From NCBI RefSeq assembly GCF_003171515.1, contig NC_089392.1:2232001-2296000 (forward strand): a stretch of DNA of 64,000 nt, in the 5' to 3' direction. Made by a program: the position numbers and the translations under genes. How positions within the stretch are numbered: the stretch's first letter is position 1; every line of letters starts with the position of its first letter. The notes under the pieces were generated by a model. That model worked only from the letters and a program-made list of their open reading frames with translations. It made no database searches and had not been told where the DNA came from. Of this stretch, positions 17,802-28,079 are shown one piece after another. This stretch comes from Pyrenophora tritici-repentis. Taxonomy: Eukaryota; Ascomycota; Dothideomycetes; Pleosporales; Pleosporaceae.

Positions 17802-20531
17802 CAGTGATCGGAATGGTCTGGTCTGACTTGGTCTTGGTCTGGTCTAGACCGCCAAGACTTGGTCTGGTCTGGCGATTTTTTGAGACCGTGGTCGGACCGG
17901 TCTAGATGATCGGACCGGTCCGGCTATAAATAGGTCCACGTGACTAGATCTTAGACTAATCTAGCCAGAAAATTTAGCACAATATGAGTCATTAAGATCA
18001 AGGTAAGTCTTCTACTTACATAGAACAATCAAGTCCTTAACAACCTACTTATATACTATTGTTATGGAGCCTTCAACACCAACCTCACCGTCCCCATCGA
18101 ATATTATAAGACTAGATTTAACGTCTCTTACTCCATCTCCTATCCCCACGTCATCACCCACCCCTATACTATCACCCACTCCTATTCAATATCACGAATC
18201 TCCAGATGAGTTCGTGCAGGGCGGTATCACGTACGTGAAACGTGCAATAATTGCAAGGAAGGATTTCCGTCAAGGTACATCACACATCTGGAAGTACGGA
18301 CTCCAATACATTCGAGATAGCGATAAGAAAGAGGTGTATTACTGCCATGAGTGCAGGGTTGGGAAGAGCAAGCAAGAGTTGTTTGTCATCAATGGCACTT
18401 CTAGGATCCGGAATCACCTGGAACAGAAGCACCAGATTGATCCCCAGAGTGGCATCAAGCGAAAGGGTTCTGTACGGAAGTCTATAATCGACCAGCAAAA
18501 GGATGGGGCTGCTTCCAGCATCTTTTTCTGGAAGGAGTCAGTAGAGAAGTTTAAAGAGCTTCTAATTCGTTGGATTGTGTACTGCCATATCGCCTTCTTT
18601 CAATTAGAGAACCAGTACTTTCGTGAACTACTCCTCTTTTTAAATCCGGCACTACTCAACCACCTCCCGAAGGCTGCGAAGACTATCCGAAGCTGGGTAA
18701 TGAATGCATTCATATCGAAGAAGCAACAGCTTAGGGAGGACCTACACCATTCACGGAGTAGGATCTCTATCTCCTTTGATCTCTGGACTTCACCAAACCC
18801 TTACGCTATCCTAGGCGTCGTCGCTATGTGGATTGATACTACCGGCATGCGACGTGTTACCGCTTTAGGTATGCGACGTATATACGGCGAACACACTGGA
18901 GAGAATCTTGGATCGGTGGTCCTTGAATTGCTGGAAGAATACGACATTAGCGGAGATCAGATTGGATACTTTATGCTGGATAATGCCTCGGCAAATGATA
19001 CCGCTGTTGAGTTTATACTCAAGGATCTCTGCCCATGGATGAAGTCAAAACAACGTCGTCATCGCCGGCTGCGTTGCTTGGGCCATGTCATCAACCTCTG
19101 TTGCCAGGCGTTCCTTATGGGGCGAAACTGTGAGAAGTATCTTGCGAAGCTGGAGAAGCATCATCAACGTGGCGACTATACGAAGGTGGAAGAGCTCTGG
19201 AAGAAGTTCGGATGTTTGGGTCGTCTTCACAACCTGGTGCGATACATCAGGCTTACTCCACAACGGCGTGAGGAGTTTGCTACAATTATTATCGGCGGAG
19301 ATCTTTCGCAATTCGACGGGCTTGAGCTTATCCAGAACAACTCGACCCGCTGGAACTCATGGTTTTATTCGATTACACGTGCATTAAATGTTCGAGAACG
19401 TTTAGAGCTCTTCTCGGCTCGTCATGTACCTGGAAAGGGCTCCGTAGGGATCGCGAACTTTAAGCTTGATGGACAGCACTGGTTTGAGCTTGAAAAGATT
19501 GAACTCGCTCTCAAAGACTTCTATGCTGCAACTTTGCTTTCTGAAGGTAAGAAGACGTCACTTGCGGACTGGTTTTCAACTTTGGACTGCCTTCTCCGGG
19601 AGATAAGCGAGACGAAGGATCACTACCACGACATCCACACTGAGGACGATAACAACTTTACATGGAAGTACCTTCAAGGCTGCGCTGATGCTGCTTGGTT
19701 AAAGTGCGTTGAGTACTATAACAATCAGCAGCTGAATTGGCAAAATCGATTCCCTGAAGATACTGACCTTCCACCGGCATATTATGCGGCTCAAATCCTT
19801 GATCCATATCGCAAGTGGGATGGTTCAGGCAAGAGTGGGTTCTTCATGGCGACGAAGAGAAGAAGAGGTGGTTTGAAAACGCACAATTAGCGGTGAAGCA
19901 TCTCTGGGAGACAGAGTATAAGGGAAGGTACCCTGTCGAGATGCTGCCACCACCAGCCAGGAAGGAGAGAGATCCTGACCCAGCATTTGATCGCCAGCGG
20001 GAACATAAGCGCATTCGAATAGACGCTCCAGTTTCTACAACTGATTTGTATGAACAATACATCTCTACTGACCGGCTTCATAACGAAGAGGCAGGTTGCA
20101 ATGAGGCTATTGCGTACTGGCTATCTCGCTACGACTCCCAACGAGATCTCGCTCGCTTCGCTCTAGACATGTTTGCGATCTCGCCTATGTCGGATGAATG
20201 CGAACGTCTTTTTAGTAGCGCGAAGCTTACTATCGTCGATCGCCGTGGTAGGCTGAAGGCAGATATTATAGAAGCGTGCGAGTGTCTCCGGGCCTGGTAT
20301 GGAAAGCCCCAAGCTGAGGGGAACAGCGATATCGAGGATAGTGAGAACGAAGACGACTAGATTGACAGTCAGTAGTAAAACACATTTCCTCGGCTTCCTT
20401 CTTTGCTTCAGCCTCATTCTTGGCGGTCTTGTTGGTCGGACCGGTCTGGTCGGACCGGTCCTTATGTAAGCACCTGGTCTGGTCTGGTCTGTACCCTCAG
20501 ACCAGACCAGACCAGACCATTCCGATCACTG
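17802..20531 (+). mobile_element. hAT-1 DNA transposon
   Basis: This 2730-bp element has TIRs starting CAGTGATCGGAATGGTCTGG at both ends. The flanking 8-mers are GATCCTGG (17794-17801) and GGTCCTGG (20532-20539), a target duplication with one mismatch. Subterminal regions are rich in GGTCTGGTCT and CGGACCGGTC repeats, likely transposase-binding sites. It sits in the 3' end of the chromovirus pol. One large transposase gene is present, with one frameshift. Confidence 0.92.
18064..20360 (+). pseudogene. hAT-1 transposase (single frameshift)
   Basis: The first frame runs from ATG 18064 to a stop at 19890 (608 codons). It has a Ser/Pro/Thr-rich start, a BED-type zinc finger (CHEC...HLEQKH, residues ~98-125) and the hAT catalytic core (SISFDLWTSPN, YFMLDNASAND, CLGHVINLCCQAFL). 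A second frame (19815-20360) carries the C-terminal dimerisation domain (LARFALDMFAISPMSDECERLFS) and an acidic tail. Sequence continuity (ILDPYRKW then WFRQEW) shows that the two belong together and that one base is gained or lost near 19818-19822. With that lesion the protein loses its dimerisation domain; a sequencing error is the alternative. Confidence 0.85.
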
Positions 20532-20539
20532 GGTCCTGG

Positions 20540-23500
20540 TCGGCCAGGGTTGCGGCTGTGAAAGTCCTGGACTGACTCTTTACAGCTGCGCAGGTTATGG
20601 TAGGGCTGCCATGGCTCTGACTGATCGTCGCCCACCCATTCCACCTTGTATTGCAGCAATCCACGCTCACCTGTGTGAGGGTCGACGAGATTGCGTCGTA
20701 TGCGAGAGTCTAGGACTTGGGAGACCACGTATTCTGTGACTCCATCGTTGCCAAGGTGGACTTCGGGGGAGCGGCATCGCCTGGACGAGGTTGTCCGGGT
20801 AAGGCGTCGTCCTCGTACGGTTGTAGGAGCCATGGGTGGAAGGCTGGGAAGATAGCTTTAAGCTGAGGAGGGAGGTCTAGTTCGTAGGCCATGTTGTCAA
20901 TGACCCGAGTGATCTGGTATGGCCCTATATTCTTGTGGTCTAGTGACTTAACTGGTCTTTCGGTTTTAATGTGGCGGGCGTTCAGCATCACCCAGTCACC
21001 CACGTCGAACCGTGGTGCTGGGTATCGGTTCGCGTCTGCGAACTCTTTCATCTTGTCTTGAGCCCATAGGATTTGTTGTCGCAGGAAGGTGCGCGTTGTG
21101 TCAATGCGCTGGGCGAGGGCATCAGCGTTCCGTTGCTGTTGGGCGATAGTAGGGTGGTTGTTAAGGGGGCGCAGAAGGTGAGCGGGCTCCAGTCCAGATC
21201 GCGGTTGGCGTCCCTTTGTGGCGAGGAACGGAGATAACCCGGTAGCTGTGCTAATGGCCGAATTGGCTTCAAATTCTGCTAAAGGCAATAGCTGGGCCCA
21301 ATCCGTCTGTAGGTAGTTAACGTACGCCCTTAGGTATTGTTTGAGATCGGCGTTTGCATTCTCGGTCTGACCGTCGGTTTCTGGGTGATGGGAGGTAGAG
21401 AGTTTAGGGTGCGTTCCCACCTGGGCACACAGGCGATTCCAGAAATGTGACGTGAATTGGCGGCCCCGATCTGATACAAGAGTCCTTGGGTATCCTTCCT
21501 CTTTCCAGATGTATTCCATAAACTTGTCAACGACTGTAGGCACCTCTAGGTTTTCCATTGCAATGAACTTCTTCATTTTTGATAGACGGTCAACCACGAC
21601 CATGATGTGTTGGTAAGAGTGACCACACCAGGTTGACTTAGGCAGTGGGGTGATGAAGTCGATGGATATGTCATCCCAGTACTGAGTAGGGACAGGCAGC
21701 GGGTGAAGCAAACTATGTTTGGCGGTGCGGTTAACCTTAGAGCGTTTACAGGTTAGACAGTTGTTGGTAAAGCGCGCAATTGTGTTCGTCATGCCCTGCC
21801 AGTAGTACCACTGGCTTACTTGTTGGTACGTCGTCGTGCGACCTCCGTGGCCGCCCGGTAGGCTATTGTGGATGTGTGCGATAATCCTCGTACGGAGTTT
21901 CTCACTGAAGGGGACGACAAGACGCCCGTTGCCAATAAATAGCTTGCCGTCGTTGCTGGCTTCTAGGTCGGCTAGTTCCATCCGAATGCCTTCCGCTATG
22001 AGGTAATGTGGGATACGGCGGTCATTAGAAGCGAGGGCTGTCTTTACATCGCGTAGGCGTGGGTCGCTAAGGCAGAGTTCTAAGAGGACATCGTCGAGGG
22101 GGCGATCGTCGGCTCCTTCGATGTCGTCATATGGGTCATGGGTGCCCTTTAGGGAGAAGCGGGCTAACCCTACCAACATTGTAGAGGTGGACAGTGAAGC
22201 GCCTTCGCCGCTCTCTTGCATCAGTGTAAGGACGGAGCCTAGGTCGCAAGGATTGTCGCCCAGGCATACTCCGGCGAGGCGTACAGCGGCATAGCTGCCG
22301 CCCCATCGGTTGGAACCTAGGATAGTCTGGCATTGGTGCTGGACCCGGTCGTCCGTGACTGAGTCTGGCAAGTCTCCTGTCCGGCGGGTAAGGCTGTCGG
22401 GTTTAGTACCCTGTTTACCAGGGCGGTATTGTATGCGAAAGTCGAATTCCTCTAGGAACTCAGCCCAGCGGGCTTGTCGACGATTGAGATTGCGTTTAGA
22501 GCGGAAGTATTCGAGCCCGCGATGGTCTGTTAGCACTTCTACCGCCTCAGGAACTCCTGCGAGTTCTGGCCTCCATTCCTCGAAGGCGCGGACTATAGCG
22601 AGGAGCTCCTTGTCGTATATCTCGTAATTACACTCTGTGGGCGACATCTTCTTTGAGAGATAGGCGACCGGCCGGACTGATCCGTCTGGCTGGACCTGGG
22701 AGAGCACTGCTGCGTACACATAGTCAGACGCGTCAGTTTCTACGATAGTCTTTAGGTCGGGGTCAAAGTGGGCGAGCACCACGTCGCTACAGAAGGCGAC
22801 TTTCAGTGCGAGGAAGGAGCGCTCAGCTTCTTTAGTCATCTTGAATAGCTTAGGGTCGCCCTTAGTGAGATGCGTTAAAGGTTTTGCGATATCCGAGAAA
22901 CCGCGTATAAATCGGCGGTAGAAGTTAGCAAAACCTAAAAAGGCTTGTACATCTTTTAGAGATTGCGGAAGCTTCCAGTCCTGAATGGCGCTGACTTTGT
23001 CTGGGTCCATTTTAATACCGTCGGCGGTGATGATAAGCCCGAGGAATTTAACCTCTGTCGTTATGAAGTCGGATTTAAGAATGTCCATAGGCAATCCGGC
23101 GTCTGCGAGCCGAGAGACTACCTGTACTAGGTGCTTCTCGTGTTGATCAAGAGTCTCACTAAAGATAATTACATCGTCTAAGTAAGCCATGCAGAACTCA
23201 TCGAGATATTCGTGTAGGACGTCGTTAATGTATGCTTGGAAGGTTCCTGGGCTATTGCACATGCCGAAGGGCATAACAGTGTATTGGTACAGTCCGTAGG
23301 GCGTGATGAAGGCGGAGAGGTGTTTATGTTCTTCTTTGATGCGTATCTTATTGAATGCGGCGATCACATCTACCTTGGAGAAGTATCGCGATTTTGAGAG
23401 CTTAGCAAGCATGTCCCGGATTAGTGGTGGGGCATTTCGGTTCTTGACAGTGTGGGCGTTCAGACCGCGATAGTCGACGCATATGCGGATGCCTCCACCT

Positions 23501-24397
23501 GGCTTGCGCACAACAAGAAGGGGTGCGGCCCAGGCGGAACTTCTCGTAATCCTCTGGGAGCACTTTGGCTCCTGCAGCACGTAGGTGCTGAGTGTCCTCC
23601 CATTCCTTGTCGGATAGCTCGGCGATGCGGCCGATTTCATCGTAAGAGGTGATACAAATGTCCTGGTCGTGACAGACGGCTGCCGCGGCTACGCGGCTAG
23701 AGATGAAAGCTACATCAATTGGTGGGGGTGCTTTGGGGTGACGAGCAACCTTCCGGCAAGGGTCAGGGACCTGGGGGAGAGGTTGCTTGTGGTGCCGGCT
23801 GCTCTGAGTGTGACAGGGTCGGTGGTCGTGGATACAGTTAATTAGACAGTGCTCCGAGTCAAAACTTAGAGACATGTCTTTCCAGTTAACTCGGGGTTCA
23901 TGGGTTTGGAACCAGGGCGTTCCTAGGATCATTTGGACACCAGAGAGTTTGGTGACATAGGCTAGGACATCTTCGGTGTGGGTGCCAAATGTGACAGTTA
24001 CCCGGGCCATATGGGTAACGCCTGCCACTAGAGAGCCATCAGCGAGTTCTAGAGTAGCAGGCTGGGAGAGAGAGATAAGGTCGTATTTATGTGCGCGGGC
24101 ATGAGAAGAATCAATGAAGAGAGAAGCACAACCAGTGTCACCCATGATTTCGACGTGTTGAGGAGAGGAGCGATGAGAAGAAATGATTCCTTTAAAGACT
24201 AATTGCTGGCCTACTAGAGGCTGATACTTATCACCGCGTATAGCGGCGGCAGCAATGGCCGAGACGGTGATCCGGGATCCAGTCTGGCTCTGTTGTTTTA
24301 GAGCCTTGACACGGTTCGCAATTGCCTGGAGTGTTGGATCCGGGTCGGACTCATCGTCAGAGCTGACTTCTACGGTAGGGGAAAGGGCTAGGGTCAA
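20540..24397 (-). pseudogene. Chromovirus pol (protease, RT, RNase H, integrase, chromodomain)
   Basis: The frame from 24397 carries a retroviral-type protease (MGDTGCASLFID) and ends LPEDYEKF. The frame from 23640 to 20710 starts inside RT with SAWAAPLLVVRKPGGG and continues to YLDDVIIFS. It then has RNase H (ETDASDYVYAAVLS), the integrase HHCC zinc finger (HIHNSLPGGHGG...CLTCKRSK) and an integrase core (SIDFITPLP, VSDRGRQFTS, GQTENANADL). About 50 residues expected before the RT appear deleted, with a frame change at ~23537-23542. A chromodomain (EYVVSQVLDSRI...LQYKVEWVGDDQSEPWQP) lies in another frame after a C-run at 20765-20769. The last codons continue beyond hAT-1 at 17685-17801. Confidence 0.88.
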
Positions 24398-24549
24398 AGA
24401 ATCGTCGACAAAGCGGTTAGGATGTAACTCCTCTTCTTCTTCGCTGTCTTCGACAGAAGGGGCAGGGGGAATTAGGGGATGTGCTGGTGGTTGTACTGGG
24501 GGTGGCTTCTCATGCCGGGGAGGTCCCTGGGGGCGACTGTCGCCAGGGA

Positions 24550-26436
24550 CTAAGCATTTTCCGAAGGTTGGGGAGAGGTGGAGGTGACGCTAGCTGCGGC
24601 GCCCTTGACCTTAGGGCGGGCTGGCTCTCCGACGGGTACGCCATTGTTAGCAATAGCCTTCTCAAGAGCGTCCTGAACTTCGGGGTACGAGTCAAAAGAG
24701 GCGACCGGCTCCTTAGAGCAGTAACCTCCTGTAGCCTTAAAGGTGTGATTCTTCTTAAGACAGTTGAAACAACGATTTAAGTGACGGAGGACCTTGACCT
24801 GGATGTCAGAGCGGCCACGGGGGCCAGATCCCGAGCTGGATCCACCGTTCCGGGGTCCGTTAGAGGGAGTGGACTTATTGCCGCCTGCTCCGCCGCCCCC
24901 GCCACCTTCTAAACTCTGATTTCCTCTACGGTTGCCAGTTGTAGTGGCTCGTTGTGGGTTGGACTGTTCGAGGAGACGAAGGGTTTGACAGAAGTCAAGG
25001 TAGGTGAGGCTAGACTCTAAGACTTTCATGGCGGTCATGTCGCGCCACCATACAGGCAGCCGGTTGCGCATGAACTGGATCTTGAGGGTGTCGGGCCAAC
25101 GAAGGGCCGAGGTGCCGACGTTAAAGCGGGCGATGTACTCACCCATAGACTCTGTGGGCTTCATAGTGGAATTCAAGCTCTCATACCAGGACTGAGCTTC
25201 GATGCTAGTGTTCAGCGACTTATAGACAGAGTCAAGGATAGACCAAGCCTCGTTACTGTGCGCGAACTCAGCTCCAGGTTCGAGGTACCCATGCTGGAGG
25301 CATCCGAAAGCCTTGTCCTTGGTCTTCTGGCGGATGTAGCTAAGCTTCTTGGTTTCTGAGGCGAACTCGTAGGGATAATCAGCAAACCAATCGGTGACGT
25401 CCATCTTCCACTTAAGATAGTCGGCGGAAGTGGTGCCATTACCGGAGAATGCCTCAGGTTCAGGTTTCTTTGGGCGGGGGTGGCGACGGTGATCGTACTC
25501 TTCGTCATCGGAGTATCGATTTTTCGTAGACTGAGTGCCGCGCTGACCTTGGCGAGAGAGGGCTGGTAGAGGACTGTTGGCATCGTCGCCTTCAGAGTCC
25601 GATGAGTCTGGGGGGGAAGGGCCTGTGTGGCCGCGCCTGGCTGACCTAGAAACCTTGGCTGTAGCCTGTTTTAGCTTAGCCTGGAGTTTCTTCATATTCT
25701 CTAATGTGGCTCGGTGGGCGTCGTGCTCCTGTCGGTATTTGTCCTTGTAGGCCGATTTGCGGGCGGCGAGGTTCTCTGCCTGGTTCTGGGCCTGCTGGTA
25801 GTCTTCGTGAGCGCTTCCGCGCGCGTCGCGGAGCTCCTCGGTTAGGCGTGCAACTGTAGCGACGGAAGACTGAAGTTGGTCCTGGCAGTTCTTAAGGACA
25901 GCCTGTGTGTCAGCGACGTCGCCCTTGTAACCCTCAAGGATATCTTGGGTTTCTTGATCCTTGCTGTGGAGGTTTTCGATGACCTTGTCTCTTGCGAGAA
26001 GCTGTTCGCCTAACTGATCGCTGTGTTTGCGCTCGTTGCCGAGGTCTCTCCACATATCGCGGATTTGATCATATAGTCTGTTCAACGCCTTAGACTGGTC
26101 ATTATTCGTATGTCCGATAGGCGTAGTGTGGAGAGAATCTTTGCGTTGGGGGTTGCCTTGCGCATCGTTCTCCCAGAGGTCGAAGGTGGTCACGTTATCC
26201 TCGCGAGGAATGACGTAGGACGTAGAGGGCTGTCGCTCGAATTGCGCACGCTCGTAGGCGTGTTCAACTAGGGGTTCTAAGGACGCGGCGGGTCCAGGTG
26301 AGAGCCACGCTTCAGAAAAATAATCAGTGTCGACTTCGGCCTGAGACTGGCGCGAGTAGCGGCGTTGCTCGCTCATTAATGGGTAGCGTATGCCCAATGG
26401 GCTGCTCAAGTCGGCGCGATGGTCTATGAAGGCCAC
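24550..26436 (-). CDS. Chromovirus gag
   Basis: This is the Gag polyprotein, ~628 residues in the open frame. It has a long coiled coil (residues ~120-260), an acidic/proline linker and a retrotransposon gag domain (EAFSGNGTTSADYLKWKMDV...ESMGEYIARF, ~340-500). A Gly-rich stretch and a zinc knuckle (CFNCLKKNHTFKATGGYC) follow near the C-terminus. The frame has no ATG at its start. A second open stretch in another frame (26615-26941, with MNPLGARD...) may be its displaced N-terminus, implying a frameshift near 26.6 kb. The start is therefore uncertain. Confidence 0.82.
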   Translation of the reverse strand: MAFIDHRADLSSPLGIRYPLMSEQRRYSRQSQAEVDTDYFSEAWLSPGPAASLEPLVEHAYERAQFERQPSTSYVIPREDNVTTFDLWENDAQGNPQRKDSLHTTPIGHTNNDQSKALNRLYDQIRDMWRDLGNERKHSDQLGEQLLARDKVIENLHSKDQETQDILEGYKGDVADTQAVLKNCQDQLQSSVATVARLTEELRDARGSAHEDYQQAQNQAENLAARKSAYKDKYRQEHDAHRATLENMKKLQAKLKQATAKVSRSARRGHTGPSPPDSSDSEGDDANSPLPALSRQGQRGTQSTKNRYSDDEEYDHRRHPRPKKPEPEAFSGNGTTSADYLKWKMDVTDWFADYPYEFASETKKLSYIRQKTKDKAFGCLQHGYLEPGAEFAHSNEAWSILDSVYKSLNTSIEAQSWYESLNSTMKPTESMGEYIARFNVGTSALRWPDTLKIQFMRNRLPVWWRDMTAMKVLESSLTYLDFCQTLRLLEQSNPQRATTTGNRRGNQSLEGGGGGGAGGNKSTPSNGPRNGGSSSGSGPRGRSDIQVKVLRHLNRCFNCLKKNHTFKATGGYCSKEPVASFDSYPEVQDALEKAIANNGVPVGEPARPKVKGAAASVTSTSPQPSENA

Positions 26437-26915
26437 GCCCTTCTTGCGCGTAGTGATTGTGGTCGGAAGCTCGTCGTCAGAGTCGTCGGAAATGTCCAGT
26501 GGCTGCTGTACACTATCGGTGTGGCCGAGGGAGGGGTAGCGTCCTGGAATGCGTACGTCCCTGTCGAAGAGGTTGTTCTTGCCGTGTGCTCGGGGAGGCC
26601 GCTGGCGCGACGCTCTAGGGTTTCTTTGGTCTGGGAGGTGGGCGCCGTCGCACGCGAAGGCTGTTCGGGGCTGAGTTCTCGTGGCTCTCGTCCATACGGG
26701 AGCGGTTCATGGTTGCGGCCGTCTCTCGCATGAAACGAGGGACGCCGAGGGCAGGATTTCGGTGTTCTGTAGTGCTGGGGCGAGTATCGCGCGATGTCTC
26801 CTCAGTGAGGAGTTCCACGATCTCGGGATGAGGGGAGTCACGAGCCCCCAGAGGGTTCATGACTTGTTCGACGGGGCGCTTCTCGTGAGGCGCACCGTTG
26901 GGCCAGTGTTCGGTG

Positions 26916-26926
26916 ACTGCAATTAC
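26916..26926 (-). other. Putative self-priming primer-binding site of the chromovirus
   Basis: Next to the 5' LTR, one base inside, the coding strand reads GTAATTGCAGT. This is the exact complement of ACTGCAATTAC inside the LTR (26988-26978), just where transcription should start ~31 bp after a TATA-like box. That arrangement is known from Tf1/sushi-type elements, whose RNA 5' end primes reverse transcription. No TGG-type tRNA site is seen. Confidence 0.65.
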
Positions 26927-26927
26927 G

Positions 26928-27135
26928 TGTAAGGGTCTCACATAGGTCAGGTATTTGAAACTGTGTTGAATTACAAAGTAATTGCAGTGCAGAGCTTGTA
27001 AGAAGCTCTGCGCGGAATATATCTAAGTGGGGGTGTGCATGGGCCACCAAACAGGTGGCTCGTGCGCGAACATCAAAACAACGCTAAGGCATCTGGCAGG
27101 TGGCCTGTGCGGGGCAACGGCCCAAAACCATCACA
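26928..27135 (-). repeat. Chromovirus 5' LTR with promoter
   Basis: 208 bp, followed by the ATCTT duplication. On the coding strand a TATA-like TAGATATATTCC (complement at 27013-27024) is followed ~31 bases later by ACTGCAATTAC, the inferred RNA 5' end that pairs with the primer site. A local inverted repeat (GAGCTTCTTACAAGCTC) lies between them. Confidence 0.88.
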
Positions 27136-27211
27136 ATCTTCTTTATATCCTTTGCGTCCTTATCTCGCACTTAACAAGATATAAGAGTCTTAATTACGCT
27201 GGCAAATGGGT

Positions 27212-27345
27212 CGGGGTGTGGTTGGGGTTGGGTTAGAAATTTTGCGACCCCAACCCAACCCCAACCCATTTGTCAGCGCCAAGCTTAGGGTTGGGTTGGG
27301 GTTGGGTTGGGGTCGCACGGACCATGGGTTAGGGTTGGGTTATAG
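27212..27345. repeat. hAT-2 left subterminal repeats
   Basis: Tandem variants of GGGTTGGGGTTGGGTT, including GGGTTAGGG, are arranged partly as inverted copies (GCGACCCCAACCC...). The same units occur at the other end (29602-29751). They resemble telomere repeats only by composition; hAT transposases typically bind such subterminal arrays. Confidence 0.8.
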
Positions 27346-27506
27346 TAAAAAAATTGCAAGATGTATAATATAGATTTCAATAAAAGAAAAGTTTATATAG
27401 TATCACAGTAGATTAACACAGTGTAGCATTAACTAGTTTCATTTATAATATACAGAGGCTTCGCCAGCTAGCATTTAAGCACGTGTATCTAGATATATCT
27501 TATAAT

Positions 27507-28079
27507 CTAGAGAAAAGCTAGTAACTCGCGCGCAAAGTAGCGCCTAGCCAATTGAGAATCCTTCTCTTGAATAGTAACCCTCTTTGCGTGAATAGCATTG
27601 ATGTTGCAGTCTATAAAAGTTATTAAATGAAAAATAGTATAGGGTAGATAGACTATACCCTCAAAATAACCAACTAAGAAAGCTTCTGTAGCTTCCTGAA
27701 GAGCTTCGATTGCAGATCGTTGAAAGCGGATATCGGCCTTGTGCACCTGTGCAAATTCGCGCACTACGCGGGAAAAGGGGAGTTTTCGCAAGAGTAGTTC
27801 AAAACCTCTCTGGTATCTCTTGATTTCCCGTAATGCGACAGCTAAGCTAAATTAGAAAATAGCTGTGATAAACGACTGTGATAACCTACTGCCGGCCTTA
27901 AACTTGCGCTTCTTCTTAACAGCTACAGGTGCCTTTCGCGTAGACTTTCCTGCTACTTGACGTCTAGCCTTACTAGCAAGGGCCTTCTGAGCCGGCTTGC
28001 CGCCAGTAACTGTCTTGCCATCAGGACCACCCCGGCCGGCTTTACCGGTGACCTTAGGCCGTGGTTTTGTCCTTGCCAT
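27507..28079 (-). CDS. Histone H3-like gene inside hAT-2 (three exons, 158 aa)
   Basis: Exons are inferred at 28079-27890, 27841-27659 and 27610-27507, with two 48-bp GT-AG introns. The spliced frame is open for 158 codons. It reads as histone H3: ARTK start, a basic tail with [14 protein letters not shown], then [67 protein letters not shown] and KDSQLARR. Both splice junctions restore H3 residues exactly (AG/GTVALRE and FE/D). The tail is ~22 residues longer than canonical H3, and the C-terminus ends [11 protein letters not shown] instead of RLRGERS. No loop-1 insertion is present as in typical CenH3, although EATEAFLV and RVVRE are CenH3-like. It is a captured, diverged H3 variant; expression is unknown. 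Confidence 0.88.
27842..27889 (-). other. H3-like gene intron 1 with paired TTATCACAG motif
   Basis: The 48-bp intron starts GTAGG, then TTATCACAG, three bases, TTTATCACAG, then a CTAAT branch-like site and TTAG/CTTAG. Its motif block recurs in both transposase introns (28701-28742 and 29086-29126). Further copies lie outside introns at 28128-28137, 28337-28346 and 28573-28581. Confidence 0.75.

Larger units (their letters stand above)
17457..27135 (-). mobile_element. Chromovirus (Ty3/Gypsy) retrotransposon, interrupted by hAT-1
   Basis: LTRs of 208 bp (17457-17664 and 26928-27135) flank a minus-strand gag-pol. The TSD is ATCTT (17452-17456, 27136-27140). Without hAT-1 the element is about 6.9 kb. 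A chromodomain follows the integrase, which defines chromoviruses. The copy is defective: an apparent deletion with frameshift at the start of RT (~23537), a 1-bp frameshift before the chromodomain (~20765-20769), and the hAT-1 insertion in the last ~40 codons of pol. Confidence 0.92.

Noticed and set aside
26905..26927. tRNA-type primer-binding site after the chromovirus 5' LTR
   Set aside because: No TGG start or tRNA-like 3'-end complement; the 11-base match to the LTR RNA start explains the site better.
27240..27345. Telomere or internal telomeric repeat
   Set aside because: The TTAGGG-like units are degenerate, lie just inside a TIR with an 8-bp TSD, and are mirrored at the other end of the element, so they are subterminal repeats of hAT-2.
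27780..27850. A possible frameshift in exon 2 of the H3-like gene
   Set aside because: A first reading dropped two bases; recounting the strand (CAGAGAGGTTTTGAA) shows [15 protein letters not shown] in frame, with the same length as canonical H3.
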